Numbered from the stretch's first letter, positions 42,849 through 53,685 are shown. The stretch is DNA of 64,000 nucleotides from Bryum argenteum (GCA_037043015.1 CM073330.1:10310512-10374511); one strand, 5' to 3'. Notes: generated by a model not told the origin, from the sequence alone. Numbers and translations are program-made.

Positions 42849-45080
42849 TCACCCTTCCACGCTCAATCCCTCGCCATGGTTGGGCACAACACCGTTCTTG
42901 TGATTTCCATTCATATTGAAACGCCCATTTTCGTTGCAGGCTCCTCCAAAAGCTGCCTTCAGGCAGTCCGCTTTCACGTCTTCGAAGCGGTCCTGCGAGA
43001 GTGATACCTCCGCCAGAAGCTTCCATGCGTAATCTTCAGTGGCCAGCTCGTAATCCTTGCGTCGTTTCAGCACTATGTGGCCACTTATCTCCCACACCGC
43101 AGGATTGACCTGTAAAACAAAAAGCGAGAAAAACAGTTAGCTAAAAATGATGTAACCCAAATTAGGCTAGGGACAAAAGCAAGAACTTTAATGTCAACAT
43201 ACAACCAAATACAGTAAGCTTCTAGAATCGAACATACTGTGCCAGACAGTACACGAAGAGGTGGAGCAGTGTTTCTACTGTGCTATCATGTCGTAATTTC
43301 CCACGTTTATGTGATGTTGCGTTATTTACAGCGACCATTATTCACACATGAATGGTGAGAAGAGCTCTAATGGATTGGAGTATGGGTGGACCTGAGTGTC
43401 GAGAATCTCTTGGTCGACCTCGCCACGGGCTTGCCGTTCAGCGAAGCATTGAGGAAGGACGAAAACTCGGGAGCCTCGGTCGGCAATAAGCACGTTGTAA
43501 GGAATGTTCTCGTCCTGGAGATGAATACAAGCATTTGCTACAGCTTCAGAGAGATCTTCCATGCTGTGGCCGAGCTCAAAAACGAGCCCTCTCACTGGGA
43601 ACTTCGTAAGCTCGTACACTTTCACGCCTCCTTTCTTTCGGCCGTATGGCACTCTCACTGTGGGTGCTCTCTCGATGGGAAACGGAGCTGCCAAGTAGTA
43701 TGCCTGAACAGGATCGTATACTCAGTCTACTGTCCAAATATCACGTAGTTAGCTTTGATGGAGGAAGTGGAAAGAGGGGTACCTGGAAGTGGAGGTGGTT
43801 GATGGTGGCGAAAGCACCAAGACTGTTGTAGCCCAAGCGAAAATATGGATTATTAGCCTCAGCCGCCATGTACAGAGCCAGCAAGAACGAGTCCTGATCG
43901 ATTCGCTGCGGCAAGCGATCCAGTACTCGGGGAACTAGCAGGACGTGTCCATATTCAATAGGACTAACCTGTATAGATCCTTCCACGTGAGTAAAACAAC
44001 TACGTTGAACTCATCACCCCTGTACAAATTGTGGTAGTATTAGTAACAAACAATGGATGTAGGATTTCAATGGATGGGCAATTGAGTGTTACGAGGAGCT
44101 TACATTGATGGCAATCACGTTAGGGCTGGACACCACTGGAGCTTTTTCATAATACTCGCTCAAGCCGTCTTCACTGGGTCCAAACTGAAACAGCACCTCC
44201 TCTTGCCCTACTTTCGTGAAATTGAACTTCTTGGGATCGAATGTTTGGAGCACCTGGTCCACTCGAAACTCCGTGGGACGCTTCTGTGTGTGACGTCCTT
44301 CGTTCAGCTGTGCTATGAATCCGTATTCCCCTGGAAGCATCTGCCACACCCCCATTCTAAAAATCAGTCCCTGCTCCCCTGAATGAGCTTCAGAACCGAC
44401 ACAGCTCCTGTGAATGGACTCAGGCACTGACATAGCTCTTGAATATGGTCTCAAGCACCGACACAGATGGGTTCGAGCACCGACATGTAACTGTTTGAAT
44501 AATCCTTGCACATAGTAATTGCGAATATATATACCTTAGTTTCGCAAGCTGTGACATCGTAACGAAACAGTCCTCGAACCATACGATCCTCCCACTGTGC
44601 GAGCAACAGCTCATCAAGGAAATAGTTCTCTTGCTGCGAATCATCCCTTTCGTAAGGATCTTCATCGTCATCAGGTACACGGTGGTCGTCACTCCCCGTG
44701 TGAGCCTTCTTCTTCGGGCCTCCGCTTGTTTGAGCCTTTATGCCGAATGTGTACAACGGCAGCTTAGCTCCTGCACACGACCATAAAATCATCAAAACAC
44801 CATACAATAATCATCTAACATTTCGGACGAAAACAGCAATTCATCCAGTATTTGCTGTATTATTAGTAAATGTCAACTTGCACCACGTCCTACACTATTT
44901 TTGCATGTAACGGATACTGCCATAGCTGAATATTGTAAGGAATGAAGGGGAATGAGAGTGCGAGATCGAGAACTGACCAGGAATGCAGCAGGTGCCGAGG
45001 CAATCGCGACCACAGCCAGGGGCTTGATCGAGCTGCTGGTTGATAGAAACTATAGTCTCCACTCTCTTGATGGTCAACAT
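42849..45080 (-). CDS. VTC2: GDP-L-galactose phosphorylase (VTC2/VTC5)
   Basis: Catalyses the committed step of ascorbate synthesis in plants (Smirnoff-Wheeler pathway): GDP-L-galactose plus phosphate gives L-galactose 1-phosphate plus GDP. Six exons on the minus strand: 45080-44978, 44770-44535, 44340-44104, 43968-43783, 43703-43392, 43109-42849, together 444 residues, essentially the length of Arabidopsis VTC2. Signatures: MLTIKRV start, GCGRDCLGTCC, LFRYDVTACETK, GFIAQLNEGRHTQKRPTEFR, SPIEYGHVLLVPRVLDRLPQ, and the HIT-type active site INHLHFQAYY (about residues 248-257, HxHxQ). The exon 5/6 join gives DTQVNPAVWE. The start is the ATG at 45080 because family similarity begins there; the upstream in-frame ATG at 45155 would add residues overlapping the uORF. 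Translation is probably controlled by that uORF. Confidence 0.95.
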
Positions 45081-45309
45081 CTTGTTCGTCTTCACCGTTC
45101 CTTGCCGAGAGGCAGAAGGCACGGAGGACGGGGGGCAAGGGGGAGTGACGACCACCTCCGGCTAACGCCGACAGGTCAGAGGGATGACCGCCTTCACTGA
45201 CGGTGGCCCCCCGGCCGCCGTGCAAGGAAGGAGAAGACGAGAGAAGAGAGTGGGACAGTGGGATTCCGCCTTCACTCATACGGACCTGGTGTCTGCCTCG
45301 CAACGCCGT
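44764..45309 (-). promoter_or_regulatory. VTC2 leader uORF starting at a non-AUG (ACG) codon
   Basis: In the VTC2 leader, a frame distinct from the main one opens at ACG 45309-45307 (context ATCACGG: A at -3, G at +4). It runs through the main start and, after splicing 44978 to 44770, stops at TAA 44766-44764; 112 codons precede the stop. An in-frame TGA lies four codons before the ACG and there is no AUG until codon 11. The peptide is rich in Ser, Gly, His and Pro (for example GGRHSPLPPVLRAFC) and looks constrained. A conserved ACG-started uORF is known to mediate ascorbate feedback on this mRNA in flowering plants; identifying this frame with it is inference from position, start codon and composition. 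Confidence 0.8.
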
Positions 45310-45716
45310 GATGCTCGCTCACTAAAACACCGCAAACCTTCAACCGCGAGCCAACCAGCCCTCATATCCTACTCAAAGCGAACAAACAAATCTCCTCTAC
45401 TCTTCCCTTCAAGAGCATTCAATACCTGCAATACACACTGGACATTCAAAACCTGGAGTATCTTTTCTGTTCAATAGAAATGTGAGTGCGTCCACTCTTT
45501 TAGCAACAACGGCGGTGGTGGATGAGGAGCTACAAGAGTGTGAAGCTACAAACTACGGCAGTGGCACAATTGTCCTATATACTTCTGCAAGTGACACAGT
45601 CGACGGTAAAAATCTTGGTCACCACACGATTCAATTCGTGGACATAAGGACGGCCGCTGGACGCAATTGTATCGGAAGGTACAGAGGATAACTACCGGCC
45701 ATCGATGACGTTCGTC
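45310..45716. promoter_or_regulatory. VTC2 upstream region
   Basis: This is the presumed promoter and 5' leader start of VTC2 on the minus strand. Composition is near 48 percent GC. No TATA box or known operator could be placed with confidence; no other gene is seen. Confidence 0.4.
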
Positions 45717-46114
45717 AGAGCATGACCAGCCCTCTACGGCAGGCCGGCCCGCAAGGCCGTCCCAGAATGTGAAAGGCGCCGCTTGTCAGCGGTTACGAAG
45801 CCCAGCCCAACACGGAGGGCAGGGCCCGCTCACGAATCACCCACCAATCACACCACCTCACATTCCGCTTTTCATAGCTTTCTTTAGAAATCATTTCTTG
45901 CCAATGAAATTTCTGCCACGTGGCTCTCACTCATTAGTTAAAGGGGACACTAAAACTTGAGTGAAGGCACGGGATAACTTGGAGTTTTGGTGGGTTAGAA
46001 TTTAGGGCACTGCAACCCTCTTGACCGGGTTACCGGGTTAGTGTGTGGGCTGGGCCCCTGGCACTTCATATCCGGCTCCATGCTCCGGCCTGCAGTGCGG
46101 GCTGGTCATGCTCT
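45717..46114. mobile_element. GC-rich terminal-inverted-repeat element
   Basis: The left end, 'agagcatgaccagccc', and right end, 'gggctggtcatgctct', are exact complements. Imperfect pairing continues for some 100 bases inward ('gcaggccgg' with 'ccggcctgc', 'agcccagccca' with 'tgggctggg'). About 398 bp, non-coding, and much more GC-rich than its right flank. No second copy is in the window and no clear target duplication is visible. Confidence 0.65.
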
Positions 46115-46841
46115 CAACCAACTGTAGACGACAAACCGAAGCATCATACTTATTATAAGCTTTATTCCAAATCAGAATTTAACCCTGGAACGTCGGAGCG
46201 GCCATTTTATGTCCGATGAACAAAACATTTTCACTGTAACCTATTATTGCGGGATGAATTTCATTCATGATTTTTGTAATTGGATTTATGAATGATAATA
46301 GCATATCATGGAATTCATTTGAGGTCATTTAAGGTATTTCCTAAGATCACATGTGGTATGAAAGTTGAAAGACTGGTTAAAAACAAATCACCACAAAGTG
46401 CATTTCTGCAACTTTTTCCTACTTTTATTAAGTCTCAAATTTAGGCAACTAAATGATCTCTTTTGAGTTCAAGCTTAATTCATAAAATGAATCTTACCAA
46501 GTCTTGTTTCTACTCCAAGTTAGAATTTCAAGAAATTCCTAATATCTAGTGATTTACTCGACACCTTAAGTTTCCATGCCTATAGGGTCTCTTTCTCAAT
46601 TTTCAAATATAGCATGACACGAAACCATGGATTACACCATGCTATTCTTCAATACAATGACCCCTTATTCTAAAAATTTCAGATTTTTTGAAAGTGATTT
46701 GTATTTGATATGAATTATTTTTGTTTTTTCTTTGAAAATTCACTTGAATTTCAAATCTTCCCAAAAAAATCTGAAATTTTTACAGCATATGAAAAGCATG
46801 TGATCACATCTACGAAAAATAAAATAAAATATTTTACTTTC
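46115..46841. other. AT-rich intergenic DNA
   Basis: Nothing recognised. Short open frames only, no conserved protein and no repeat seen elsewhere in the window. Confidence 0.5.
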
Positions 46842-47220
46842 AGGTAAAGTGGCGAAATGGAGGATTCAGAGTAAGACATATCAAAGTTCAGGCCACGGTT
46901 ATGGGCTCCGACGTTCTAGGGTTAACAAAGCAGAAAGCATAATGCGAAGGGAATCAATCAAGTCTTGCTTTCCGGTACGCATTCCAAGGATTGCAAGCGG
47001 AGAGCCAGATCCTTCAGTTACCTTTCACGCGCGGGCCTACAAATTGTCCCCCCTGCGAACGTTCCGGTCAAGCTTCTATGGGGGGGGATTGATTATCGAT
47101 GGACGAGGGGCTATCTGGTCGATGATAATGGGCAATGGCAGCACATGGTCCGTGACCCCAATGCGCTTTGATCTAAGATTCTATGGTGGATGTACAGTTT
47201 ACGAGCGGGCCTGTACTTTA
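46842..47220 (+). pseudogene. Unassigned coding-like segment, probably a gene fragment
   Basis: After an acceptor-like 'ttactttcag' the sequence becomes GC-richer and protein-like in two overlapping frames. The clearest stretch is 46965-47171, containing VPVKLLWGGIDYRWTR and RGYLVDDNGQWQHMVRDP. A single frame does not remain open across the whole segment and no start or splice model is convincing. I do not recognise the family. It may be a decayed gene or one exon of a gene whose other exons are not visible. Confidence 0.3.
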
Positions 47221-47481
47221 GCTGGGAGCATGTGAGAAAGGGGAGGGGAGGAGTGGAAGGAGTGGGAAGCAAGGCTGGCGTGGTGATTGAGGGAATTCTG
47301 GGGGAGGAAACAAAGTGCAATGGGAATGTAGCTTCGGGAATATTCGAAAAGCTTCGGAAATTGGTGCGACAGTGGAAGCGAGCAGGCAAAATCTGAAAAG
47401 ACTGAGCAAAAGTGCATGGTGAAAGAACGTCCTCACCGAACTCGCTGCCTCTCGACAGCTTCCCTGCAGTTCCCTCGCGGA

Positions 47482-47645
47482 TGGACGGACGGACGGACGG
47501 AAGAATGTAACGGATGGGAAAAGTGAACGGACGGGGAAAGTGAACGGACGGGGAAAGTGAACGGACGGGGAAAGTGAACGGACGGGGAAAGTGAACGGAC
47601 GGGGAAAGTGAACGGACGGGGAAAATGAACGGACGAGAAAACGAA
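47482..47645. repeat. GGAC and 17-bp minisatellite
   Basis: Five GGAC-type tetramers (47482-47501) are followed by about seven 17-bp units of consensus 'gacggggaaagtgaacg' (about 47513-47632), with variant units at both ends. The reverse strand reads as a long Pro/Ser/Phe-rich open frame, an artefact of the array. Confidence 0.85.
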
Positions 47646-47683
47646 GCGACGGAAACTGAATGGACGGACTGAAATTGACTACA

Positions 47684-48002
47684 GGTACACAAGAGTTGTT
47701 AATTAGTGTTCTTGAAGATAAGTGTTACGGGCAACTTTTGGTAAATGACACTATTTCTCAACTCTCTTAGTATTAGTGTTCACTTTGGGCTGCCATTGCA
47801 ATCAATGTCCCTTGTTTCTCCTTCAAGCTACCAATTGCACCACTTCTAATAGATTCTTCCACTTGCAAGAAAGTGTGCATGCTCTCACATTTGGTGTTAT
47901 GGTTTGACGATTAGTGTTGTAACACTATGGTGACTTATGACATTTAGTGTTACGATTCGTAATTAACTTATGTAATAATAATCAACAACTCTTGTGTAGT
48001 GT
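47684..48002. mobile_element. Family B inverted-repeat element, copy 3
   Basis: The left end is 'tacacaagagttgttaatta' and the right end 'caacaactcttgtgtagtg'. The interior shares 'gcaatcaatg', 'accaattgcaccacttc' and 'tggtaaatgacacta' with copies 1 and 2 but in the opposite orientation. About 315 bp. The right terminus GTGTAGTG completes a CACTA-like end. Confidence 0.75.
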
Positions 48003-48744
48003 TGGCTCCAGTGAACTTCTTTGATGTTAGGGCCACGTGAAGCTAATGCACTTGTTAGAGCAAAAATTGTTGCCATAGTTTTGTAAATTGAAATTTGGCA
48101 AGTTTTGCAAATTGTTGTAGTTTTGAACCACACATACGTTCATGGAGAGTTCATAGATATAATTATGCGATTAAAGAACGAACAGTTAGTATCATCTCAA
48201 GAATTAAGATATTATACACTTACGAATGTAAGTAGAATTAATAACCTAGCTCTGGATAACACAATTCTTGCATGGCTACTACCATGTCATTGCAATAACA
48301 CAAGGTGTCGTTGCAATGCGAGATTCAGATCAGATCTGCTATGCATAGAGGGACTACCCTATAACCGTCAACCCCAACATCACCATCGATACAATATATA
48401 AAGATTACATATACAATTGAGAAGAAATGCTACCAATAGACTTGTTGAAATAAAAAATCCACCAACTACAAACATGGTCACCTTCATCTCGATAACACCC
48501 TGGAGCAAAAAAATCCATGAGGAAAATTTGTTGACGCAAATGATGGCCTTCCAATGCAAGAATTTTTACAAGGAAGAAGTAGTCCAAACTCAACCGTTTG
48601 CAAATCTAATACCAAAGTTACTTGGATCAAAAGTCTTCCACCTAAAAAGTTGTTACCCTTCATCTTAATCCCCGAATGCATCGAACGTGAAAAAACTACA
48701 TTATGGATGGAAGGCAACAACTTTGACAAATCATAATTGCTTCA
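48003..48744. other. Intergenic DNA with repeat fragments
   Basis: No gene is recognised. The segment 48600-48735 has short matches to family E interior ('acttggatcaaaa', 'cacctaaaaagttgtt' resembling 58660-58695), so this may be a rearranged fragment of that family. Confidence 0.4.
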
Positions 48745-49090
48745 TCCAAGGTCAGTTTCGAATGAAATCACTTGTGTTAAATCCCAAATCAAGTTTGTGT
48801 GGTAGAAATTGGAGTCCCATACAATAAACTATGAATTAGTAGCATGCATTTTAATGAAGGCAACTCTTATTTTTGGGTTTCCAAGCATCGGGCATGTTTT
48901 ACCATTGCAAGCCAATTATGTGAAATCAAAAATAATTTTTCATGATTTTTTTTTTCATGATCATGATCTCAAAGTGATTCTTAACAACTTTCTAGTTGGA
49001 AGTTTTTAGATCCAAATACTTTTGCTACTGGATCTGCAATGATGTTTTGTCAATGAAAAAAGTGAAAAAAATTGAGGAGCTATATCTTCT
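48745..49090. repeat. Dispersed repeat family E, partial copy
   Basis: Shares 'agtagcatgcattttaatga', 'gggcatgttttaccattgca' and 'ctagttggaagttttt' with 21950-22215 in the same orientation, and with 58600-58900 in the opposite orientation. Roughly 70-75 percent alike by eye. Confidence 0.6.
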
Positions 49091-49228
49091 TGCATTGCCA
49101 TTCCAATGCACTTTGTGGACTGCAATCCGGATAATTTCTTGAAAATGTTGTAGCCATTTAAAGATAGAAGTATGTTACGGATTCATGTGATTTTGTTGCA
49201 CTTTTGATAGGACACTATACATTATGAC

Positions 49229-49485
49229 TCATTTTTATGACCAAAAGCAGTCCAAAAGTAAGGTAAGGGGGGATCCCCGTGCTTATGTGAGTAAGATGTA
49301 GTGTGAACACAAAAAAATGTAAATCGGGGGATCTTTGGAGAATATAAAGATACACACATCCCCAGTGTAATCTTTCACTTACATCATCCCACAAAATTGT
49401 AATTTCCAAAATCTGCTCCACTCCAAAATTTGTGAATGAGTCCAGATTTAGTTCAATGTGACATCATTGAGGTAAATCCCACTTT
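49229..49485. repeat. Dispersed repeat family F, copy 1
   Basis: Direct repeat of 60829-61075. Both contain 'gtccaaaagtaaggtaaggg'-like and 'aaatcgggggatctttggag' sequences, then 'aatataaagatac' and 'gaatgagtcc'. About 245 bp, roughly 85 percent alike. The reverse strand has a short open frame in both copies, but it is not recognisable as a protein domain. Confidence 0.65.
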
Positions 49486-49594
49486 GGATTATGTAGAAGA
49501 GATAACAATAAAGTACATCAAACCAAAGACTACCCATAGAAAAATATGGTCATCTGCCCAATGCTCGGTGAAAACTAGAGTCAAACTGCCCTTG

Positions 49595-49817
49595 CTACAC
49601 TAAATTTGATAATTAGTGATAGATACAGTAATTTACATAAACATGATATAAGTTTTTACTGATGTTCAATAATTTTACCCACTATATTGGCCAAGATGGG
49701 GGTCCTTATATAGTATCAGAATCAATGCTCTTGGTAATTTTTTTTAAACAAAAATTAAAACTTACAGCATTTTCAAATCTTTTAATAATCTAACACTAAT
49801 TATCAAATTTAGTGTAG
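49595..49817. mobile_element. 223-bp inverted-repeat element
   Basis: The left arm starts 'ctacactaaatttgataatt' and the right arm ends with its exact complement, 'aattatcaaatttagtgtag'; the arms extend to about 24 bp without mismatch. The interior is AT-rich and non-coding. The near-perfect arms suggest a relatively recent insertion; no target duplication is obvious. Confidence 0.8.
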
Positions 49818-50582
49818 CTCTCGCTCATCAGCTTGGACTTGCCAAGTATAGGCTCCACTTGGAGATGGCAACTACTGTAAACCAGATCCACCGACTCCTA
49901 CCATCAAATAAACTCTGCATACCATATTTCTTACCTCCACTGCCTCCCTCGGAGAAGAAGCGTTCGAGGCAGCCACCACCAAGTGGATGGCAGCCTCCTC
50001 CATTCACGGATCACTGTAAATCAGTGCTACGAGCGTTTCTGGGGGGCAAGGGAGGAGGAGGGGTAAAAATGTCAAGAGGTAGACTCGTGGAGTAATTTGG
50101 GGCCGCAAGCCTCATTTCTAATATCAAAATTATTGAAAACGGTCATACTGAAAATTCCACGGATTCTGAAGAAAAAATCCCATTGGCTGATGGAGGCTCC
50201 GAGAAACGCTAGTATCACTCTTTTACATGCGCCCCTCGTTCACGACCTCTCTCCTTTTACACGAGGTGACGAGATTCATGGATGAGGATTCTCAAATTCA
50301 TCCTCTTGGTACTGCCTCCAGTGGCTAGCCATGTACAGTCTTTGCATAAATACCACAAGTTGATGTGTTTTTTTTATTCACCGGAGCGTGCATTCTGACC
50401 ACTTTCTTGTCTTGTGCCTTGGTTGCATAGAAAATTCAATGGTGGAAAGAAATTAGCGTACAAACTACTGCAATCAGGATGGAATATCAAGGGCATCACC
50501 TTCCGAAATTTCACAACCAAACAAAGAAAGAGTGTTTGCTTCAGCATGGGCTCCCACAAAAATTTCAACATACTCTTCACCA
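49818..50582. other. Intergenic DNA, no gene recognised
   Basis: Open frames at 49859-50095 and 50097-50285 have no recognisable family and biased Pro/Gly composition. 'agtgctacgagcgtttct' near 50021 is imperfectly inverted near 50197-50218, so another decayed inverted-repeat element is possible. Confidence 0.4.
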
Positions 50583-50965
50583 CCACTCCACAAGCGACTT
50601 GCTTATAAGGAATTTTTCACCACAAGGGACTTGTTGACATGAAATTTTCACCACCACAAGGGACTTGTTTGATACCTAATGTCGAAAAGAGCCCAAAACG
50701 GGTGGTTTGGGCTCTCGTCGGCCGGTTATGTAGTATATTTATATTGTGTGAAATCCATACATTTTGCAAGTTCTAGAGTTTTCCCATACCTTTCATGCTT
50801 CAAGATTCCGCACATTTTAGGAGATATTCATGGTCAAAGTTTGAAAGCACTTTTTGAAATAGATCTGCCCAAAACTGCCCAAATTGCGGCATATGCTCGT
50901 TTGTTCTCAAAAATATGCCTAACATAAATAAGAGTGCAGAAACTTCAAAAATTCACCAAAAATTG

Positions 50966-50968
<3 letters not shown>

Positions 50969-51008
<40 letters not shown>
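50969..51008. repeat. T40 homopolymer tract
   Basis: An uninterrupted run of 40 T. Possibly the poly(A) tail of a reverse-strand retro-copied sequence, but nothing upstream on that strand is recognisable as a retroelement. Confidence 0.85.
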
Positions 51009-51009
<1 letters not shown>

Positions 51010-51555
51010 TAATTGGAAATAAGGTTTTAAGGCATGATCTCACCGTTTGGATCTTTCATCTAATTATTCTTCACATGCCATTTTTATCATCAGAGAGGGG
51101 CCTTTGAAGTTGAATTTCAACATACCTTCATGTGAAGATTCAAGATTTTCTTTGGGTTTTGCAGGTCGCATGAGGGTAAAAATTGCATAGACATGTTCCT
51201 AACTCACGTAGGAACAAGAGTACGAAGAGCCACATTTCAAATCTACTCTTAAAATAGGTTTTTTGGGCTCACAAAAAACTTCGAACCCATTTTGCAACGA
51301 GGAAAAAGCAAAAAAAAAAACCTTTTTTTTCAGCTTTGAGTGTTATGATCTTACAATTGGTATAGAATTTGGAACTAAGTTTTGGTACATGCTTACATGG
51401 ACAAGTTAGGTATAAGATCTTACGGTCACACACTTAAGATTACGTCAAAATTTTAAAAGTTTTCATCTTGCATTGAAAGAGGGTGGTTTTCAGGAGTTTT
51501 GGCAGTTTTGGGGGCTTTTGACTTTAGGGGTTAAATAAAATCACAAGGGACTTGC

Positions 51556-52322
51556 TTGACCCCTAAATCTCCTTGTTGCAAAATGGGTCTAAGTCACAAA
51601 ATTTGACCTTCCTTTAGATTTAAGCTCAAAAAATCTCAATCCAAGCATTATTTTTAAAATTTTATTGTAAGATTTCAAAGTTCACTTGACATTCAGTTCT
51701 TCTCACATACCAAATTTGAACTATTCATTCTTCCTAATTTGTGAGATTATAATGATCAAAGTTGAGCGAGTTTTTCTCCTGGGGAACCTCCAAAACCCGT
51801 TTCGGGTTTTAATTTCTAAGGGTCCAAGAAAGCGGAAATCGCTTTTTGGAATTTCCGCAGGGAGAAAATTCAGCCAACTTTATCCATTATAATCTCAAAA
51901 TTGGAGAAAAATTAACGGTTCAAATTTGACATTCGAGAAAAGGGTCAAGTTAACTTCAAGATCCTATGGTTGGATCTTCTAATGAATGCTTAGATTGAGT
52001 TTCTTTGCACCTGAAGTAGAAGAAGGTTCTTATTGACAATTTAACCCCTAAAGGTCCAGGAAAGCGAAAACTGCTTTTCGGAGTTCAAAATTCAGCCAAC
52101 TTTGACCATTATAATCTCACAAATGAAGAAGAATCAACGGCTCAATTTTGGCAAGTGAGTAGAAGGTTAAGTTAAATTCAAGATCCTACGGTTGGATCTT
52201 CCAAATGATTCTTAGATTGAGAGTTTTTAGGCCTGAAGTAAGGGAATGTCCATTTTTACAATTTTGCATCAAGAACCTTTATGGGTTAAACAATTTTGTA
52301 TCAAGGACCTTTAGGGGTTAAA
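51556..52322. mobile_element. Tandem cluster of three family D (TTAA) elements
   Basis: Three consecutive units: about 51556-51815 (starting TTGACCCC and containing 'aacccgtttcgggttttaa', like the copy at 62221-62487), 51810-52040 (reverse of 55621-55888, with 'ccaagaaagcggaaatcgc') and 52039-52322 (ending 'ggacctttaggggttaa'). An additional right-type end, 'ctttaggggttaa', lies at about 51521-51535. Adjacent units appear to share or abut at TTAA. Non-coding. Confidence 0.7.
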
Positions 52323-52783
52323 TGAAATTTGCATGACGATTACTGAGCATGTCCCTATTGAGCGTTATGGTAGTTATTTCACTATCAAATACTCTAGTAG
52401 TTATTACTCTTTTGAACATTACAATAGCTTGTGATGAACGCACCGAAACTTATCAATGGTGAATGCATGACAGACATGTTCCCAAGATCACTACAACTTC
52501 ATGTCCAACAAAAAGTGCCTTCCAACAAAAAGTGCCTTCAAGTCACAAGGAGTCATGGCCAAATTGAGTGGGCAATGGTTTGTGGCAGCTACCAAGGAGG
52601 CACCCTAGAATCCCAAGGCCGTTTTTTATAATTTTGAATTCAAATTTGAGGTCTGCTGTGACCCCAAGTTACCCTTGGAAGCCTACTCCTTGGCATTTAA
52701 TGTCTATACATCAAAACATTAGGGGGCTTATCACCCCTCCTCCATCCTCCTTGGTAGCTGCTACGAACGCTTACCCAAATTGA

Positions 52784-52870
52784 GTGGTATTTCCATCTCG
52801 GTGAATGACTCATTCTTTTAGGAGTCCCACCAAGTTTGATAGAATGAGACGTTCATGATGGAAATACCAC
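52784..52870. repeat. Small inverted-repeat element related to the 31.4-kb array element
   Basis: 'gtggtatttccatc' and 'gatggaaataccac' are exact complements enclosing about 60 bases. The termini match those around the minisatellite at 31353-31649, suggesting one family. Confidence 0.6.
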
Positions 52871-53685
52871 ATTTTTCCACAGAGCACTTAACCCTCTACC
52901 ACCGCCGGGAAGGCCGTGAAATGTTTCACGTCTGAACATTTTGGCGTTCTACGGAGGCCGAAAAGGCTTGAATTCCACTTTCTTGTGGCCACCAAGTTAG
53001 GTGTGGTACTGTGGTACATGGTGACATGGTTTTTGTTTCTATTTTGAAGTCTTGACATGACTGGTCTGGAGATCAGTAAACTCTCATGACCTGAAAGTGG
53101 ACCACATTCTGTGAACCCAAGTACTACATGAGTCAACACAATTTTACTCCTGCCTTTTGAAGTGCCAGTTTATGATATTTTAACTTTTGTATCACCGAGT
53201 TGGCTCTTTGCCAGTTGCCTAGGATCTTATATGAACACATAATTATTTCATTGGAGCTCTTTTCCCTATGAAACCTCCACACTTTTTCAACTTGGAAATG
53301 GATGCCGTTGAGAAACCAACCTTCTCTAACAAAAAAGTGCTTGCCTTGGTTCCTTTTGCTTTGGTTCATGTTGTGTTAATACATTTGATTAATGCATGAA
53401 CCTCTAAAGGACTGAGCCTATTTTTGAGCCTTCAAAACTGTAAATTGCAATTCAATGACCATTTGTTTAAGTTAAAGTATATTTCAATATTTTTTACTTT
53501 TCTCGCATTTCCAACCAGAACTGTTTGTGCAGATGAATGAATGACAGTCGATAATCTGTTTGAGAATCTAATCTTTTGAGTAAGGAATAGTCGGAAGCAA
53601 CAGAGAAATGCAACACTCATGTTCAACAAATCACATGCTCGACAAGCCAACATAATTTTACATAAGCAAGTCGCTTGTGGAGTGG

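Larger units (their letters stand above)
50583..53685. mobile_element. Possible 3.1-kb element with 24-bp inverted ends
   Basis: 'ccactccacaagcgacttgc' plus TTAT at 50583-50606 is exactly complementary to 53662-53685. The 3.1 kb between contains no recognisable transposase, a T40 tract, three family D elements in tandem and one small hairpin element. Near the left end 'cacaagggacttg' occurs three times. It may be a large non-autonomous transposon bearing nested insertions, or two unrelated inverted fragments of one repeat; no target duplication was found. Confidence 0.45.

Noticed and set aside
43386..43748. Plus-strand open frame of 120 codons and similar plus-strand frames within 42.8-45.2 kb
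   Set aside because: They are antisense shadows of VTC2 exons.
45081..45155. In-frame upstream ATG that would extend VTC2 by 25 residues
   Set aside because: Family similarity begins at MLTIKRV (45080). The upstream codons overlap the uORF frame, which is the better explanation for coding-like composition there.
47111..47692. Long minus-strand open frame of 193 codons rich in Pro, Ser, Phe and Arg
   Set aside because: Its first third is simply the 17-bp minisatellite read in reverse; the rest opposes a more protein-like frame on the other strand and matches no family.
50969..51008. T40 tract as the tail of a retrotransposon
   Set aside because: No reverse transcriptase, nuclease or target duplication can be seen nearby on the reverse strand.
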